NCBI GenBank assembly: GCA_001695595.3
Contig: MBPM02000046.1
Span: 186,001-250,000 of the forward strand
Length of the DNA stretch: 64,000 nt
Direction: 5' to 3'
Source: Plasmopara viticola
Taxonomy: Eukaryota > Oomycota > Peronosporomycetes > Peronosporales > Peronosporaceae
Of the stretch, positions 52,714-63,344 are shown in pieces. Every line of letters starts with the position of its first letter. Within the stretch, counting starts at the first letter, position 1. The notes beneath the pieces were generated by a model. It saw only the letters and a program-made list of their open reading frames with translations. It was not told the DNA's origin and searched no databases. The position numbers were made by a program, and so were the translations under genes.

Positions 52714-53031
52714 ATGCCTGGGTAAACTGTGGGTGCATTGAGGCATTTGGTGATTGCGACTCGACCATATATTGCTTTTGCTGTGGGTTACGTCTTGCGC
52801 TTCATGGAAAAGCCACAAGTCAAACACTGGATGGCGATCGCTTTTAGCTCTCCAAAATGTTGGATCACTACGAAGTTTATCTGGCGAAATTAGTGTTATG
52901 GGGTAAGATAGATGCCCAGAGGTGACATACTCGTTTTAAATTTTATCACATTGAAGACGTGGCTGAAGCCAATCGATATTGAGTGTGATTTGAAAAAATT
53001 TGAATGAATCAATGTACATAATTCATGTGCG

Positions 53032-53357
53032 ATCAGGGAGAAGGTTGGGGTGACGCCCATCTTCAAGCGCGGGGGCTAATTGCTCGCGCGCTTCGGGCAG
53101 GTGCTCTCGGGCATCTGCAGGTCTCTAACGAGTCTCACCCTCGACGCGACGGTCTCCAGCACCAGGGCGCTACGTGGGCTCTTACCAAGTCAGAGCTAAG
53201 CAAAATAATGGAAGACCCTCACGACCTCGGTGCTGGCTGCACTGCCCGCCGAATGAGACCCGACGTATGCGGACACCAGGTCTATGCCGTGGACTAGCTA
53301 GACTGAGCCTAGCACGTGCATAACTTGGCAACGCGATAACGTAATACAATACAATAC
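53032..53357 (+). repeat. Short LINE-derived (SINE-like) element inserted in a penton remnant
   Basis: About 325 bp with the family 5' end, the shared deletion junction and a pentamer tail (here ATACA repeats). It is flanked by 12-bp repeats AATTCATGTGCG (53020-53031) and AATTTATGTGCG (53358-53369). The flanks join into the start of the penton gene seen uninterrupted at 31720-31760 in Polinton 1 (GAATCAAT.TACATAA..CAT), so the insertion is younger than the Polinton fragment. Confidence 0.85.
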
Positions 53358-53640
53358 AATTTATGTGCGCTTCGGTTGTCAAACTCAAAACCACCACCCT
53401 CGTCCAAATGGGTACAACAGCACATGAAAGTACAGCTTTCCACGTGGTACTGCCGATTTTATAGACGTAGCATGTACAAAAGATGTACAAAACCAAGTCT
53501 CATCAATGATAACGCTTGCTTTTGGTCAAGTAAAAAGATTGACTGCTGGCACGCACCATTCAGTGTTTGGAATGGCTTCAATTGCTCAGCTATCAAAGTT
53601 TGTTTCACAACTTTTTTCAACGTTAATTAAGTTATACCTG
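53358..53640 (+). pseudogene. Polinton penton fragment
   Basis: Continues from the short LINE-derived insertion. It encodes, in broken frames, 'VRFGCQTQNHH', 'KYSFPRGTADFIDVAC' (compare 'KYSFSGSGDDFKDVAC' at 31812) and 'MITLAFGQVKRLTAGTHHSV' (compare 'IINNAAFGKVEGLTTGMYPS' at 32242). An internal part is missing between these blocks. Confidence 0.7.
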
Positions 53641-53689
53641 ATTTGACCGTTGACTAAAGTATCTGTCCTTTACGCTCCGTGTCGAAATA

Positions 53690-54080
53690 GACGAATTAAC
53701 TTTTCTGTGTTGAAGAACTCCACAACCATCTGTGAATCATGCCTTGAATTTGCTTTTTAAATCGCTTCATACTCTAAATTTAATCGAATCATCTGATCAG
53801 TGGCAAAGTGGTTGTGGTTTAGAAATATGATTTAGAATTAAAAGCGTCGCCCACATGAGATATGATATTCTTTTGAGGTATCTTTTCAATGCTATGGTCA
53901 TCGATGATAATAAGCTCCGGCTGTTAGATACTAATGGAGTATGAAGCACCTGATCTCCTTTGGTAGGGCCATCTGAGTCAGCAAATGTGATGTATCCTTC
54001 CAACTTATCTTGGAGAAGCTCCTGGGCTACTACTCGAGCACCATTTTTGTGGCTGTGGATAAGCTTTTGTGTCAAAAGCT
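53690..54080 (-). pseudogene. Polinton packaging-ATPase fragment
   Basis: Minus strand: 'KLEGYITFADSDGPTKGDQV' and 'HTPLVSNS' align with 'MKGFITFADPDCFPKVNQVR' of Polinton 1. The Walker B area follows at ~53930-53900, with frame changes. It points toward the penton fragment rather than away from it, opposite to the normal Polinton order, so one of the two was inverted. Confidence 0.6.
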
Positions 54081-54389
54081 GGCTTCCTCCTGGTTCTCAA
54101 CAAGCACTCTATTCATCTTAGTACCGTTTTGCATACGAATAGTTTAAAGAGTACAACAGAGTCTAAATTCAATGCATATCCTAAATTCTGGGTAGGATCA
54201 AAGGGACACCTTGTATCTGATAACACAGACTTCAAACTGCACTTCATTGATCACGTCGGTCCTCTAAGACCAAGGATAAGGAGCAATCATTCACTGGAGT
54301 CAGTATACCTTCCCGCATGCCTTCTCCGTTCAAAGTGCTGTATGATTTTATTACACCGGGTAGCACTCATGATAGATTGGCTAGCTTTA

Positions 54390-56240
54390 TGCATATGTCA
54401 GACGAGCGCTTCGCACTTCTCGGAAGCATTCTGACTTCTGCGGGTTCAAGAAGGCGGTTGCAATTGCGATAACCCTGGGCCACGTCAAGTGACCCGTTTT
54501 GGCCATCCAAAGCACCATATCTCCCGCACCGAAACAGTTGACGCACACGTTCTCCAAACCTAGCACGCGACTAGATTCGTCTTTCTTGGCCTTCCTGCTT
54601 GGCAAAGAACTTTGCGGGTAGAACAGAAGCATCAGCTACTAGAGCCGAAATGTCTGAAACTTCAAGCGATCCGACGCTCTCCTAGAATCTTGTCACTCTG
54701 TAGCATTCGCCGACCAAAATCGCATTCGAGGAAAAACACCCTCGAGCCGTCAACCTCGCAATCAAGTGTCGACTTGATATCTCGGGTTCCATCCACACTT
54801 CGCATAAACTTTCTTGGATGCATGTCTCTACACACCGTTGTTTCGGGGAGTTGCTGTTGCGTGAGACAATAGCGACATTGTCCGAGCTGAACAGAAAGGA
54901 GTATTCTTTCGCTTTCTTCGGTTTGATTTTAAGGCTTGGTTTTGGCGCGTGCAGTGACCGCTCGTCCTGCTTTTATCCACTGGTTGCATAGAGCTGTATG
55001 ACTGTGGGTCTCGTCCATCGGAACCGTTGCGTAGACCTAGAATTGGACCGTCTGTCTTGGCTTTTACCGAAACTCCCTTAGCTTGCCTGCTTTCAACAAA
55101 GTTGGTGGCCGTACAGCAGGGGATTAAATCGGAAATAAGGGGCCACTTCTCGGTCCGAATCACCTTTGAAGCAAGAGAGGAATCGAATTATAGTTAAAAA
55201 TCAAAAATTTATCATTGATACGCTGCTGCGGCGAGATTGACCTTGGCGAGATTGGTGATTGCCACATCGAAAGCAGCTTTTGTAGTGGCAGCGTTTGCAG
55301 CAATAAAGTCTCTTGACTGACCGCGAGTCGTACCGACTTATTCGCTATCATATATCCTATAGATCCAGTTGTCGGATTCTAGGTGAACGTCCAGGAAAAA
55401 ACTATGAGACGGACGCAATGCATGTTGGAGATCTTCAGATTAAGCTGAGACAAGACCGAGATCTCGATCGCTGAACACCGAAGTCATGATAATCGGAAAG
55501 TCGTGGCTTGTCACTCGCTCAAAAAACCACGCGTAGTTGTCAATTGGTGCAAAAGCAATTGCGTCGGCCCGATACATTTCCGTCGCGACTTACCAGGATA
55601 ATCTTGACCCCATTGTACTTCCGATGATCCCGCGGGCCATGCGGGCGGTATCTACTTTATAGAGTTCTTGTCCAGGCAAAAACCAACAAGGGCTGAGTAC
55701 GAGAATGTGACGTCGGAAGTGGCCAGTGTTGTAGCACTGGACTTCAGTGAACGTTCCGAGCTTTAGTCGTTGAAATTTCGCCAAAAAAAATGCTGCAAAT
55801 GAATTGCAGCCGGGTCTTCCGGAAAATCTCGGTTGTCATCGTCCTTTAAGTGCAATACATCGTATTTAGTAAAGCCTTCATCTTGGTGACGAAGTTGCGT
55901 AACCAACGCACGGGCAGCTGATGATGGGTCGGACGCAAGCAAAGATCGGGGTGGGCTGCGTGTTGGACTTGTTGTACTTCTTCAAATGATGTGTTCGAGA
56001 TTGGCTCGAGTCACGTGCCAGTCGGTAGGGCCAACGTTTCCAAAACTTAAACATCTACAAACCACGCGCACTCTGTTTCTGTACTGTCAGATTGCAAGTG
56101 CCCTCATGGGTCCTGACGCGGGCGCATGCGGACTGGCGGAATGCTATCAACATTGTGGCGGCCACGGCTTCCTTGCCACTTGGCCGCCTCTCTTTCTGTA
56201 AGCGCTTGACGTCGAACTCGTCACCCATCTTCTTCATCGT
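54390..56240 (-). pseudogene. Mutator-like (MULE) transposase remnant
   Basis: Minus strand with several stops. From ~55720 it reads 'PCWFLPGQELYKVDTARMA' (first acidic-residue region), then 'APIDNYAWFFERV' and 'VFSDRDLGLVSA' (~55560-55460). The Trp-Phe-Phe helix followed by an S-D-R-D strand is characteristic of MULE transposases ('ESW.WFL..L' then 'SDR..GL..A'). A stop interrupts right after. C-terminal pieces (55163-54828 and 54632-54387) are Arg/Ser-rich with scattered Cys and may come from the SWIM-type or tail region. No terminal inverted repeats were found. Confidence 0.5.
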
Positions 56241-56397
56241 TAGACCATATAACTACATGTGAAACATTCCCCAGCAGAGTGTAGTTTACCTAATGCCTAG
56301 ATTTGTATCAGTGCTTTGGATATTTTATTATCACATTCTGGTGAGATTCCCTAAAGCCTAACATAGCGTTTATATTACTACTATCTGCAATATACTA

Positions 56398-56721
56398 TTG
56401 TGTATTGTATTACGTTATCGCGTTGCCAAGTTATGCACGTGCTAGGCTCAGTCTAGCTAGTCCACGGCATAGAGTGGTGTCCGCATACGTCGGGTCTCGT
56501 TCGGCGGGCAGTGCAGCCAGCACCGAGGCCGTGAGGGTCTTCCATTATTTTGTTTATCTCTGACTTGGTAAGAGCCCAGGTGGCGCTCTGGTGCTGGAGA
56601 CCGTCGCGTCAAGGTTGAGACTCGTTAGAGACCTGCAGATGCCCGAGAGCACCTGCCCGAAGCGCGCGAGCATATAGCCCCCGCGCTTGGAAGGAGGGCG
56701 TCACCCCAACCTTTTCCGAAG
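56398..56721 (-). repeat. Short LINE-derived (SINE-like) element with perfect 13-bp target-site duplication
   Basis: 324 bp on the minus strand, full-length at the 5' end (AACCTTTTCC at 56709-56718 on the + strand). It is bracketed by exact 13-bp repeats CTGCAATATACTA at 56385-56397 and 56722-56734. It has the same internal junction as the other short copies. It lies ~220 bp upstream of the cysteine synthase start. Confidence 0.9.
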
Positions 56722-56940
56722 CTGCAATATACTAATATACTAAAAAAAATAATGACCTGCCCTTAAGTAGTACTGAACCTACATCAACTTAGGGTTCGAG
56801 GGATGGTACCTAAGGTACCACCGTTGAAGCGGTGTGTTCCCTCCCTATTATTGGTCTATCGTAAGACGACGTTGGTCCTACGTGGCATGTGGCATGTACC
56901 CTTCTCCATTCTTCTTTAAGTTCCTCGACTCGCATCGATA

Positions 56941-57966
56941 ATGCTCGCGCGTTCGCTTCTCTTCCGACGCCACGACCTACTGCGCAATGGCCGCCGACTC
57001 CACATCGCCAAAGATATGACTGAGCTCATTGGCAATACACCGCTAGTCTATCTCAATCGCGTGACTAAAGGGTGCCATGCCAAGATCGCTGTCAAATGCG
57101 AATTCATGGAGCCATGTGCCTCGGTGAAGGACCGTATCGGGCTCAGTATGATACTGGACGCCGAGAAGTCCAAGCGTTTGCAACAAGACACGCACATCAT
57201 TGAGCCTACATCGGGCAACACTGGGATTGGGCTGGCCTTTGCAGCTGCTGTGCGCGGCTACAAATTAACCCTTGTAATGCCCGATACAATGTCAATGGAG
57301 CGTCGTATTTTGCTCAAGTCGTTTGGCTGTAACGTCGTTTTGACTCCTGGTGTCAAGGGCACGACTGGCGCGGTGGCAAAGGCTGAAGAGTTGGTGAAAA
57401 AGGAGCCGAGCAAAGCGCTAATTCTAGGTCAATTTGACAATCCAGCGAATCCACAAATCCACTTTGAGACGACAGGACCTGAAGTCTGGCGCGATACTGA
57501 TGGACAAGTAGACATCTTCGTGGCTGGCGTAGGTACCGGTGGTACCATCACGGGTACAGCTCGTTACCTTAAACCCAAAAAACCCAGTGTCCAAATTGTG
57601 GCCGTCGAACCTGAAGAAAGTCCCGTACTGTCGGGTGGCAACCCTGCTCCTCACAAGATCCAAGGCATTGGCGCTGGCTTTGTGCCCAAAGTGCTCGAGC
57701 GTAACTTCATTGACGAAGTCTTGACGACCAGCGCGCCCGACGCGTTTGCGATGGCGAAACGCTTGGCGTTGGAAGAGGGGATCCTAGTCGGTCCGTCCTC
57801 AGGAGCTGCTGTGGTGGCTAGTCTCGAGCTCGCCAAGCGTCGCGAAAACAAGGACAAGCTCATTGTGACTATACTTCCTAGTTTTGGGGAACGGTATCTC
57901 TCCTCCCCTCTTTTCGAGAAAGAACGCGAGTTTGCGGCCAACCTAATCACGTCCGAATTGCCTTAG
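56941..57966 (+). CDS. Cysteine synthase (O-acetylserine sulfhydrylase), probably mitochondrial, 341 aa
   Basis: PLP enzyme making cysteine from O-acetylserine and sulfide. An Arg-rich N-terminus ([19 protein letters not shown]) fits a mitochondrial presequence before '[16 protein letters not shown]'. The PLP lysine is K63 in 'SVKDRIG'. 'PTSGNTGIG' (89-97) is the substrate loop, 'GTGGTITG' (198-205) binds the PLP phosphate and 'GPSSGAA' (284-290) holds the Ser near the pyridine nitrogen. The usual 'NP.SSVKDR' is 'EPCASVKDR' here. Length fits the OAS-TL/CysK group and lacks the C-terminal CBS regulatory domain, so it is not a cystathionine beta-synthase of the long type. 'SFGERYLS' at the end is typical of the CysK group. 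Single exon. Confidence 0.92.
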   Translation: MLARSLLFRRHDLLRNGRRLHIAKDMTELIGNTPLVYLNRVTKGCHAKIAVKCEFMEPCASVKDRIGLSMILDAEKSKRLQQDTHIIEPTSGNTGIGLAFAAAVRGYKLTLVMPDTMSMERRILLKSFGCNVVLTPGVKGTTGAVAKAEELVKKEPSKALILGQFDNPANPQIHFETTGPEVWRDTDGQVDIFVAGVGTGGTITGTARYLKPKKPSVQIVAVEPEESPVLSGGNPAPHKIQGIGAGFVPKVLERNFIDEVLTTSAPDAFAMAKRLALEEGILVGPSSGAAVVASLELAKRRENKDKLIVTILPSFGERYLSSPLFEKEREFAANLITSELP

Positions 57967-58067
57967 TCACGGACTACGTGTGGTGTGCACTCAAGCCGAA
58001 AGCTCTATTCAACGCTACCATAATTTCTTGACGTGGCAATTTAAATAATGATACTAAGGTTAAATAT

Positions 58068-58436
58068 CTAATTCCGTCGTTTGAGTCTATTTGCTCCTTC
58101 CTTGAAAGGGGACACAATGTGCTGCTCTAACGAGCGAATCCGCGTACGGCCTCGCTCGGCCTGGAACTTGCGCAGCTGACGCAAATAATGCATTTCTCGT
58201 AGCATCGCGTTCACCTCGGCGTAGGTGCCACGCACCGCTCTTGCTCGCAAAGTTTCGCGATCAGCATCGACGGCTGTGGCCTCGCCCGCCCATCGGACGC
58301 CGTGCTCACCATCATAATTATAGGCCACGCGAAGCCGCTTCATGTCACTCTCAACGGCTTCTCCACCCTCTGAACTGCTATCAAGTGGGTCTGTAGACGC
58401 ATCGCTCTCGTACGGGAGTTCTCGCTTGCAGTCCAT
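58068..58436 (-). CDS. Conserved-looking unknown protein, 122 aa
   Basis: ATG at 58436, stop at 58068-58070, 102 bp convergent with cysteine synthase. The N-terminus is acidic and Ser-rich ('TDPLDSSSEGGEAVESD'). The C-terminal 80 residues are charged and helical ('REMHYLRQLRKFQAERGRTR') with a basic end (RLKRRN), which could act as a nuclear-localisation or RNA/DNA-binding segment. Codon use and GC content resemble the neighbouring housekeeping genes rather than the mobile DNA, which supports a real gene. No family recognised. Confidence 0.6.
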   Translation of the reverse strand: MDCKRELPYESDASTDPLDSSSEGGEAVESDMKRLRVAYNYDGEHGVRWAGEATAVDADRETLRARAVRGTYAEVNAMLREMHYLRQLRKFQAERGRTRIRSLEQHIVSPFKEGANRLKRRN

Positions 58437-58715
58437 AATGAACGCTGTTAGAAATTTATGGAAAAAGGCTCAATGTTATTGCGACCCAACTTTTGGTTAA
58501 AATAAAAGAGAATCATTGGGTAAAAGTAAGCTAGGAATTATTTCGATAAATATATAGCTAATAATGGCGGGATTCGATCTATTTCATGAAAAAGGATACC
58601 GTCACAAATGTCGGTGGGGTGTTTAATTGTTTGACAGGTTTAATTCCAACGGTATATTAAGTATTCTACGCTAGTAGCTCAGCATACAACGGCTCGTTGC
58701 ATCAAGATTTGTATT

Positions 58716-58787
58716 GGTGCGAATGCGCTATCGTGATAGAAGTGTTTTGAGGATCCTACAGCTTCATCACGATAGCGCATGCGTACC
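58716..58787. repeat. Hairpin: perfect 15-bp inverted repeat
   Basis: ATGCGCTATCGTGAT at 58723-58737 and its exact reverse complement at 58766-58780, with the match continuing imperfectly for ~7 bp outward on both sides and a further GAAG/CTTC pairing inside the loop. Total length ~70 bp. It could be a small foldback/MITE relic or a structured RNA. No promoter or poly-T end was seen. Confidence 0.7.
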
Positions 58788-60229
58788 GTTTGCCTATGGC
58801 TTGTGGTTCACAAGCACATCCTTGTTTTGCGATGAAGAAGACAAGGGTGGCACGAGCGCTCTGGCGAACACTCGCCTATATTTGCGCTAGCTAAAGAGGG
58901 GAAAGAGCCTGGAGGTAAGAGCACTTTTGCTAGGTTAAAGAGCTCTATCAGCCAAACGTAAGCTCGAGAAATGCTTGATTTGTCGTCGGACTCGTAGGCC
59001 ACGCGAAAGTTCTCACCCATCAAGACAAATAGTCTGAAGCGACTTCTAGAGATTTGTACGCGATCTGAATACTTGAAGGAAAGATGGCAAATGTTTAAGC
59101 CTCGTGTGCAATGCTGAGCTGGACATCACGCTTTTTATCTCAGATCATTTATTGCACAATGGAGATGAAGCCCAGATGATCCGGCACCACGTAACAGCTT
59201 TTAGTTTACATGGTTTTACACTAGGATTAAACAGGCCGAGCTTAATATTACTGCGCCGACAGACAATCAAACACTTTTTCATATTGGTCTCGAAACCAAG
59301 TCCATATTCATGCCCTATTAGCTCCGTTAAATACTCAATCTATAATTTTGCAATTTTCCACCGACGTGATTGCGGAAAAATTGTACAGCACACTACGTTT
59401 CTAAAGGTACTTAGAGCTAATGCGCAATCAACTATTATCATACAGCTCTTACTAAAGAACCCTATGGCAAATGTTGGCTTAATGACGATTTCAACGCTTG
59501 TAAAGATTAGGATCGCCCCTTCCGGGTACACTAAGCAACAATGAGAGTTCCTTTTAAGATGGTAGGCGTGATGTCTGCTGACCGTCAATGTTTTTTTAAG
59601 TCATAGTGTTTGTCGACAAGCATTCGGCCGATCCATCTTGCAGTAAACATGTGCGTAGTCTACTCCCTAACTCAAGAAATTGAAGCTTCCATCTTTATGT
59701 TTGCATAAACGCTTCTTTAGCTTGGGCATTCCGTTGTCCCTTTAACTAGGTTAAGCTGACTTACTGCAAAGACAGAGGTAAGGGAAAGCTTAATTTCTAA
59801 TTCAGAAAGAAAGTCCATGCTCGTATAAACGCCCCACGCCGGCTGCCACTCTTCCGAGTGGATCTCTCTCCTGCCATTCCACAGTAAAAACACCGCAGAA
59901 AAGCTGTCAGCTTTTTTGCATTTTGCTTGAACTCGAAAAAAGATGGCATGGAATTTTTTTGATCAAACACATAGCAAACTTAATATGTTTTGAAACATTG
60001 AAAAAAAGGGGTTGCTAGAAAGTAATGGATTATGAAATAGGATTGTTCCGATCCTCTTTGGGGCTATCAGAGTATCTCTTATATATAATGACGAATATAT
60101 ATTGGATGATGGAAACCTAAACGTCTATAAAAAGAAAGCAATAACACAAATCCAGTAATCACGAAGAAGACAAATTGAGTACTGTCGCTACGATCATCTA
60201 TCAATATGGTCAGCGGCAGAGGAGATAAT
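58788..60229. other. Gene-free interval
   Basis: AT-rich DNA between the hairpin and the next Polinton fragment. ORFs at 58808-59023 (-) and 59104-59544 (+) have no recognisable domains and no splice partners. I see nothing else. Confidence 0.45.
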
Positions 60230-61680
60230 CGATTAGAATGAGGAGGATGTTGACGCGGAGGAAATTACTATAGGAAATAGTGGACCACAGCATCGTAAGA
60301 TGCTGGAGCACCTTTCAGATTTCACCTGTTGTTCAAACAAAACATGGAGACAAAAATTACTTAATGTACTATTGCAGTAAGCCAATAAATTCCAAACCTT
60401 CAAATTCAATGACCGTGGAAAGAAATAAGATTTTGGCGAAGCTTGCGAAAATGATAAACGCTATCAGATGAATGGATTCTTTACACTTATACAAAACAAA
60501 ATTGAGGATATCGATATTCAATAATCATCTATGAAGAAGCGACTGAATTGGTTACAGCGAAGACACTGAAGTAGTATAGACGAAAAACCTTGATACCAAT
60601 CTTAGATACCAAATGAGGTCATTCTTAGGTCTACTTACGATATTAAACGTCAAAATAGTGAGGAATATGATTACGGTGATATTCGCAAAGAGTTCAAGAT
60701 GACTCAAGGGCAGCTTTTCAGGCATATGACGAGGACAAGAAGCGCTATGGAGAAGCTAGAAAGACTGTGGAGGCTCAAACTCAAAATCAGCAATATCAGC
60801 GTTAAAGACGGCGACATTAGCAGTGCAAGCAACGAGGCAGTCTATTTCGCGGATTCAAAATAGATATAATCAAGCATCACATGTTTAAAAATGATGACAA
60901 AGACTTTTTCAATCGTCAAGATCAGATATTAATTAATGCCGTTAATGGGAGTAGACGTAAGGGTTGTGGGCTATGAGGGGCTGGCGTTGCCCCGCTTGAA
61001 AAATCGTTCGCCGCGGGCAAACCTACAACCTTAACGAGATTCAAGGTTTGGTCAATCCATCAGCATACATCTTTCGCCTGCTCCATTTGGAGTACATTTG
61101 GATCTACGATCTTGAAAACAAAATCCTGGCTATTGTTTCAGCCGAATCGACGCAAGTGAGGACCAAGTCAGTGAATCACTTCAGTCAATGATGTTAACTT
61201 TTGTATTCAAGTAACATATCGATCAGGCAGAGTATGACAAGCTCAGTGTTGATGATCAAAAGCTTTTCAAGGAGATTTTGCAAATTTATATCTCCGGTAC
61301 AACTTTTACGATCGATTTGAAGATCCGCTAGAATCACTCAGACTTAAACATGATTAACTGAGAGGTGAGCTCAAACTCGGTAGCGGAAATCCTTCAATCA
61401 TGAAACAAGTCGAGATGCCAAGTGTGTACATGTACTTTAAGTGTCTAATTTTTATAATACGAGTTCATAATTCGTCCGTTTGATGTAAAGATGCTCAGCT
61501 GGAAGCTATGGAGACAGTGCTGATCTCATCGTTGTAGAGCTTAGAGCATTCATGAAGGATGTCACCATTTAATAATTACCATGACATCCGCAAGCAGCAG
61601 TATGGGCAACGGATTTCAATAAGTCGCTTAGGAAAACAAATACAACAACCCAAACGGAAAAAGAAAGAGTATGACTTACA
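60230..61680 (+). pseudogene. Polinton 4: unknown conserved ORF, decayed
   Basis: Aligns through many stops with 27560-28840 of Polinton 1. Shared blocks: a region with 'EEYDYGDIRKEFKM' and 'SKQ'-rich coil (60660-60800), 'LPRLKNRS' / 'PSAYIF' (60985-61075), 'AEYDKLSVDDQKLFKEIL' (61227-61280). It confirms that the corresponding stretch of Polinton 1 was once a gene. The copy is more decayed than Polinton 1. Confidence 0.6.
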
Positions 61681-62149
61681 CAAATAGATATTTTTGGGAA
61701 GAGCGTTGCTCTTTAAAGTCATTCTCATTAGAAAAAATCGTTTCATACGAAGCGATTTTTCTTTTGATTCGTTGGTATTTCTATGATACTGACCTTCTTT
61801 ATAATATTTCTTAGGTAGGGAACGCTATCTCCCAGAACCACAAATGGATCGGCTCGCAGAAGTGTCGGTTCAGTACTACGACCTTGTTCACCCGCTGTAG
61901 ATGAGTTCTTAGCTCTTTGTTTAGTCCGCAACGCATGACTATCTGGACCCTGATCTACACATTAACAAAAACATCTTTTTCGGGAAGTGAGAGCGGTCTA
62001 TGTTCCTAAATTTTGACCATTACCAGATATCGCATCACAACTTTACGCACAATACGAAATGTAAATAGCATGGTTTATATCAGATATGCTTTCGCTTTTA
62101 ATTTCTCATTCTAATTCAAAATATGCTATCCTTTTTCATGTTATATGCA

Positions 62150-62520
62150 GCAATTCAACTGCAATCAACATTAAGTTGTGTTTCGGCAAGTTCAAGCGAT
62201 GGGACGTCACCTTCCTGGACATCGTCGCGAAATGAGACACTTAATAGATCGGTCTGGTTGGCTGAGACAGAGTCTTGAGTTACAAGGTCAACCTTTTGAC
62301 CATATCCTAGAGCCGTTTGATGCGCTCGAGCGGACATGCCTCAACGTTCGTCTATAATTTGCGATCACTCGTCATCGCCATGGTTCTACAAAATGTACCC
62401 GTCTCGAAGACTTTATCGGACCAAGATTGGACTCTGTAGCTCCGCTATCTGATATGAGGGGATACACTGTTCCGCCGCTACCAAAAACAAAAATGTTACT
62501 TTACAGAAGAATGAAGACAA
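62150..62520 (-). pseudogene. Polinton 4: fibre C-terminus with S74 domain
   Basis: Minus strand: 'MTSDRKL' (~62381-62361) matches the S74 signature of the fibre at 29.9 kb, followed after a stop and frame change by 'SVSFRDDVQEGDVPSLELAE' and 'TQLNVDCS' (62250-62155), which aligns with the region downstream of the premature stop in Polinton 1. N-terminal to it 'GGTVYPLISD'-like sequence (62480-62440) matches the block before S74. So the S74 region is a stable part of this Polinton lineage. Confidence 0.6.
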
Positions 62521-63340
62521 TTTTCACCCATAGGAAGAAGTCCGTGAGTAAATTGTTGCAAACTCGACAGCAGCCAATTCATGAGAAAATTTGAAAGTTA
62601 TACTTTGATTCAGATGAAACGGTGATGGATGCAATTACGAGAGCAATACGTGTTTTATCAGCAGCGTGCATTCTCATCAGATCTATTAGAATACAGATTA
62701 AGTATTCGTATTGAAGGTACGCTGTAAGCTGTAATGCCGCATTTTCTGTGAATGATGCACATGTTGTTGGTGCCTATCAATATAAATCAAAGCAGCCCAT
62801 CCGCGAGAAAGTTATAAAGGATCACTTTGATGGTGTAAAAGATTTTTAAACAGTGCGGATAGCGGAGGTGTTTCGGTGTTTTAGTTTATAAATATAGAAG
62901 CGTATAATGCGGAGAAATATGAACTCGTAAGTTTCTCCAACCAAAAATACTGCTAATGGCTCAGCTTAAAAAGCCGATGTCATCAAGTTTATTGCTGCAT
63001 CATCATTCCCAATAATAATTTGGGTAATACGATGCAAGTCGACATTTGTTACGATGAGGTTGTTCTACGCCCCCAACGAACTGTGCGCATAACTTTGCAA
63101 ATACCTGCTTTTCCTTTAACATCGACAACGTTTCAAGTCATGCCTGTTTACGAAAATAAAAAAGTTACTATCGGCATGATGTGACATCGTGAGCAAAAGC
63201 CAGAATCGACTGAACTACGAGAACGCACGCGTAAAACCAAACGCTAGTTAGCCCGGGCACTTCTAAAAGTCGGGTGACTGAGCACATCCTTATACTCAAT
63301 CACAAACCGCAGTTTAATTCCAGCTTCTTAAAGCTTATGA
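62521..63340. other. Unassigned, probably Polinton-derived
   Basis: Short + strand open stretches ('FSVNDAHVVGAYQYKSKQPI', ~62745-62805; 'VDICYDEVVLRPQRTVRITL', ~63038-63098) look coding and sit where the rest of Polinton 4 should be. They have no counterpart in Polinton 1 that I could align and no recognised family. They could be part of a capsid gene missing from Polinton 1. Confidence 0.35.
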
Positions 63341-63344
63341 ATTC

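Noticed and set aside
58660..58720. Possible tRNA (TAGCTCAG-like string near 58675)
   Set aside because: No B box and no cloverleaf could be drawn around it.
59104..59544. 146-aa ORF as a gene
   Set aside because: No domain or signal peptide, composition like surrounding non-coding DNA, and no plausible introns linking it to other frames.
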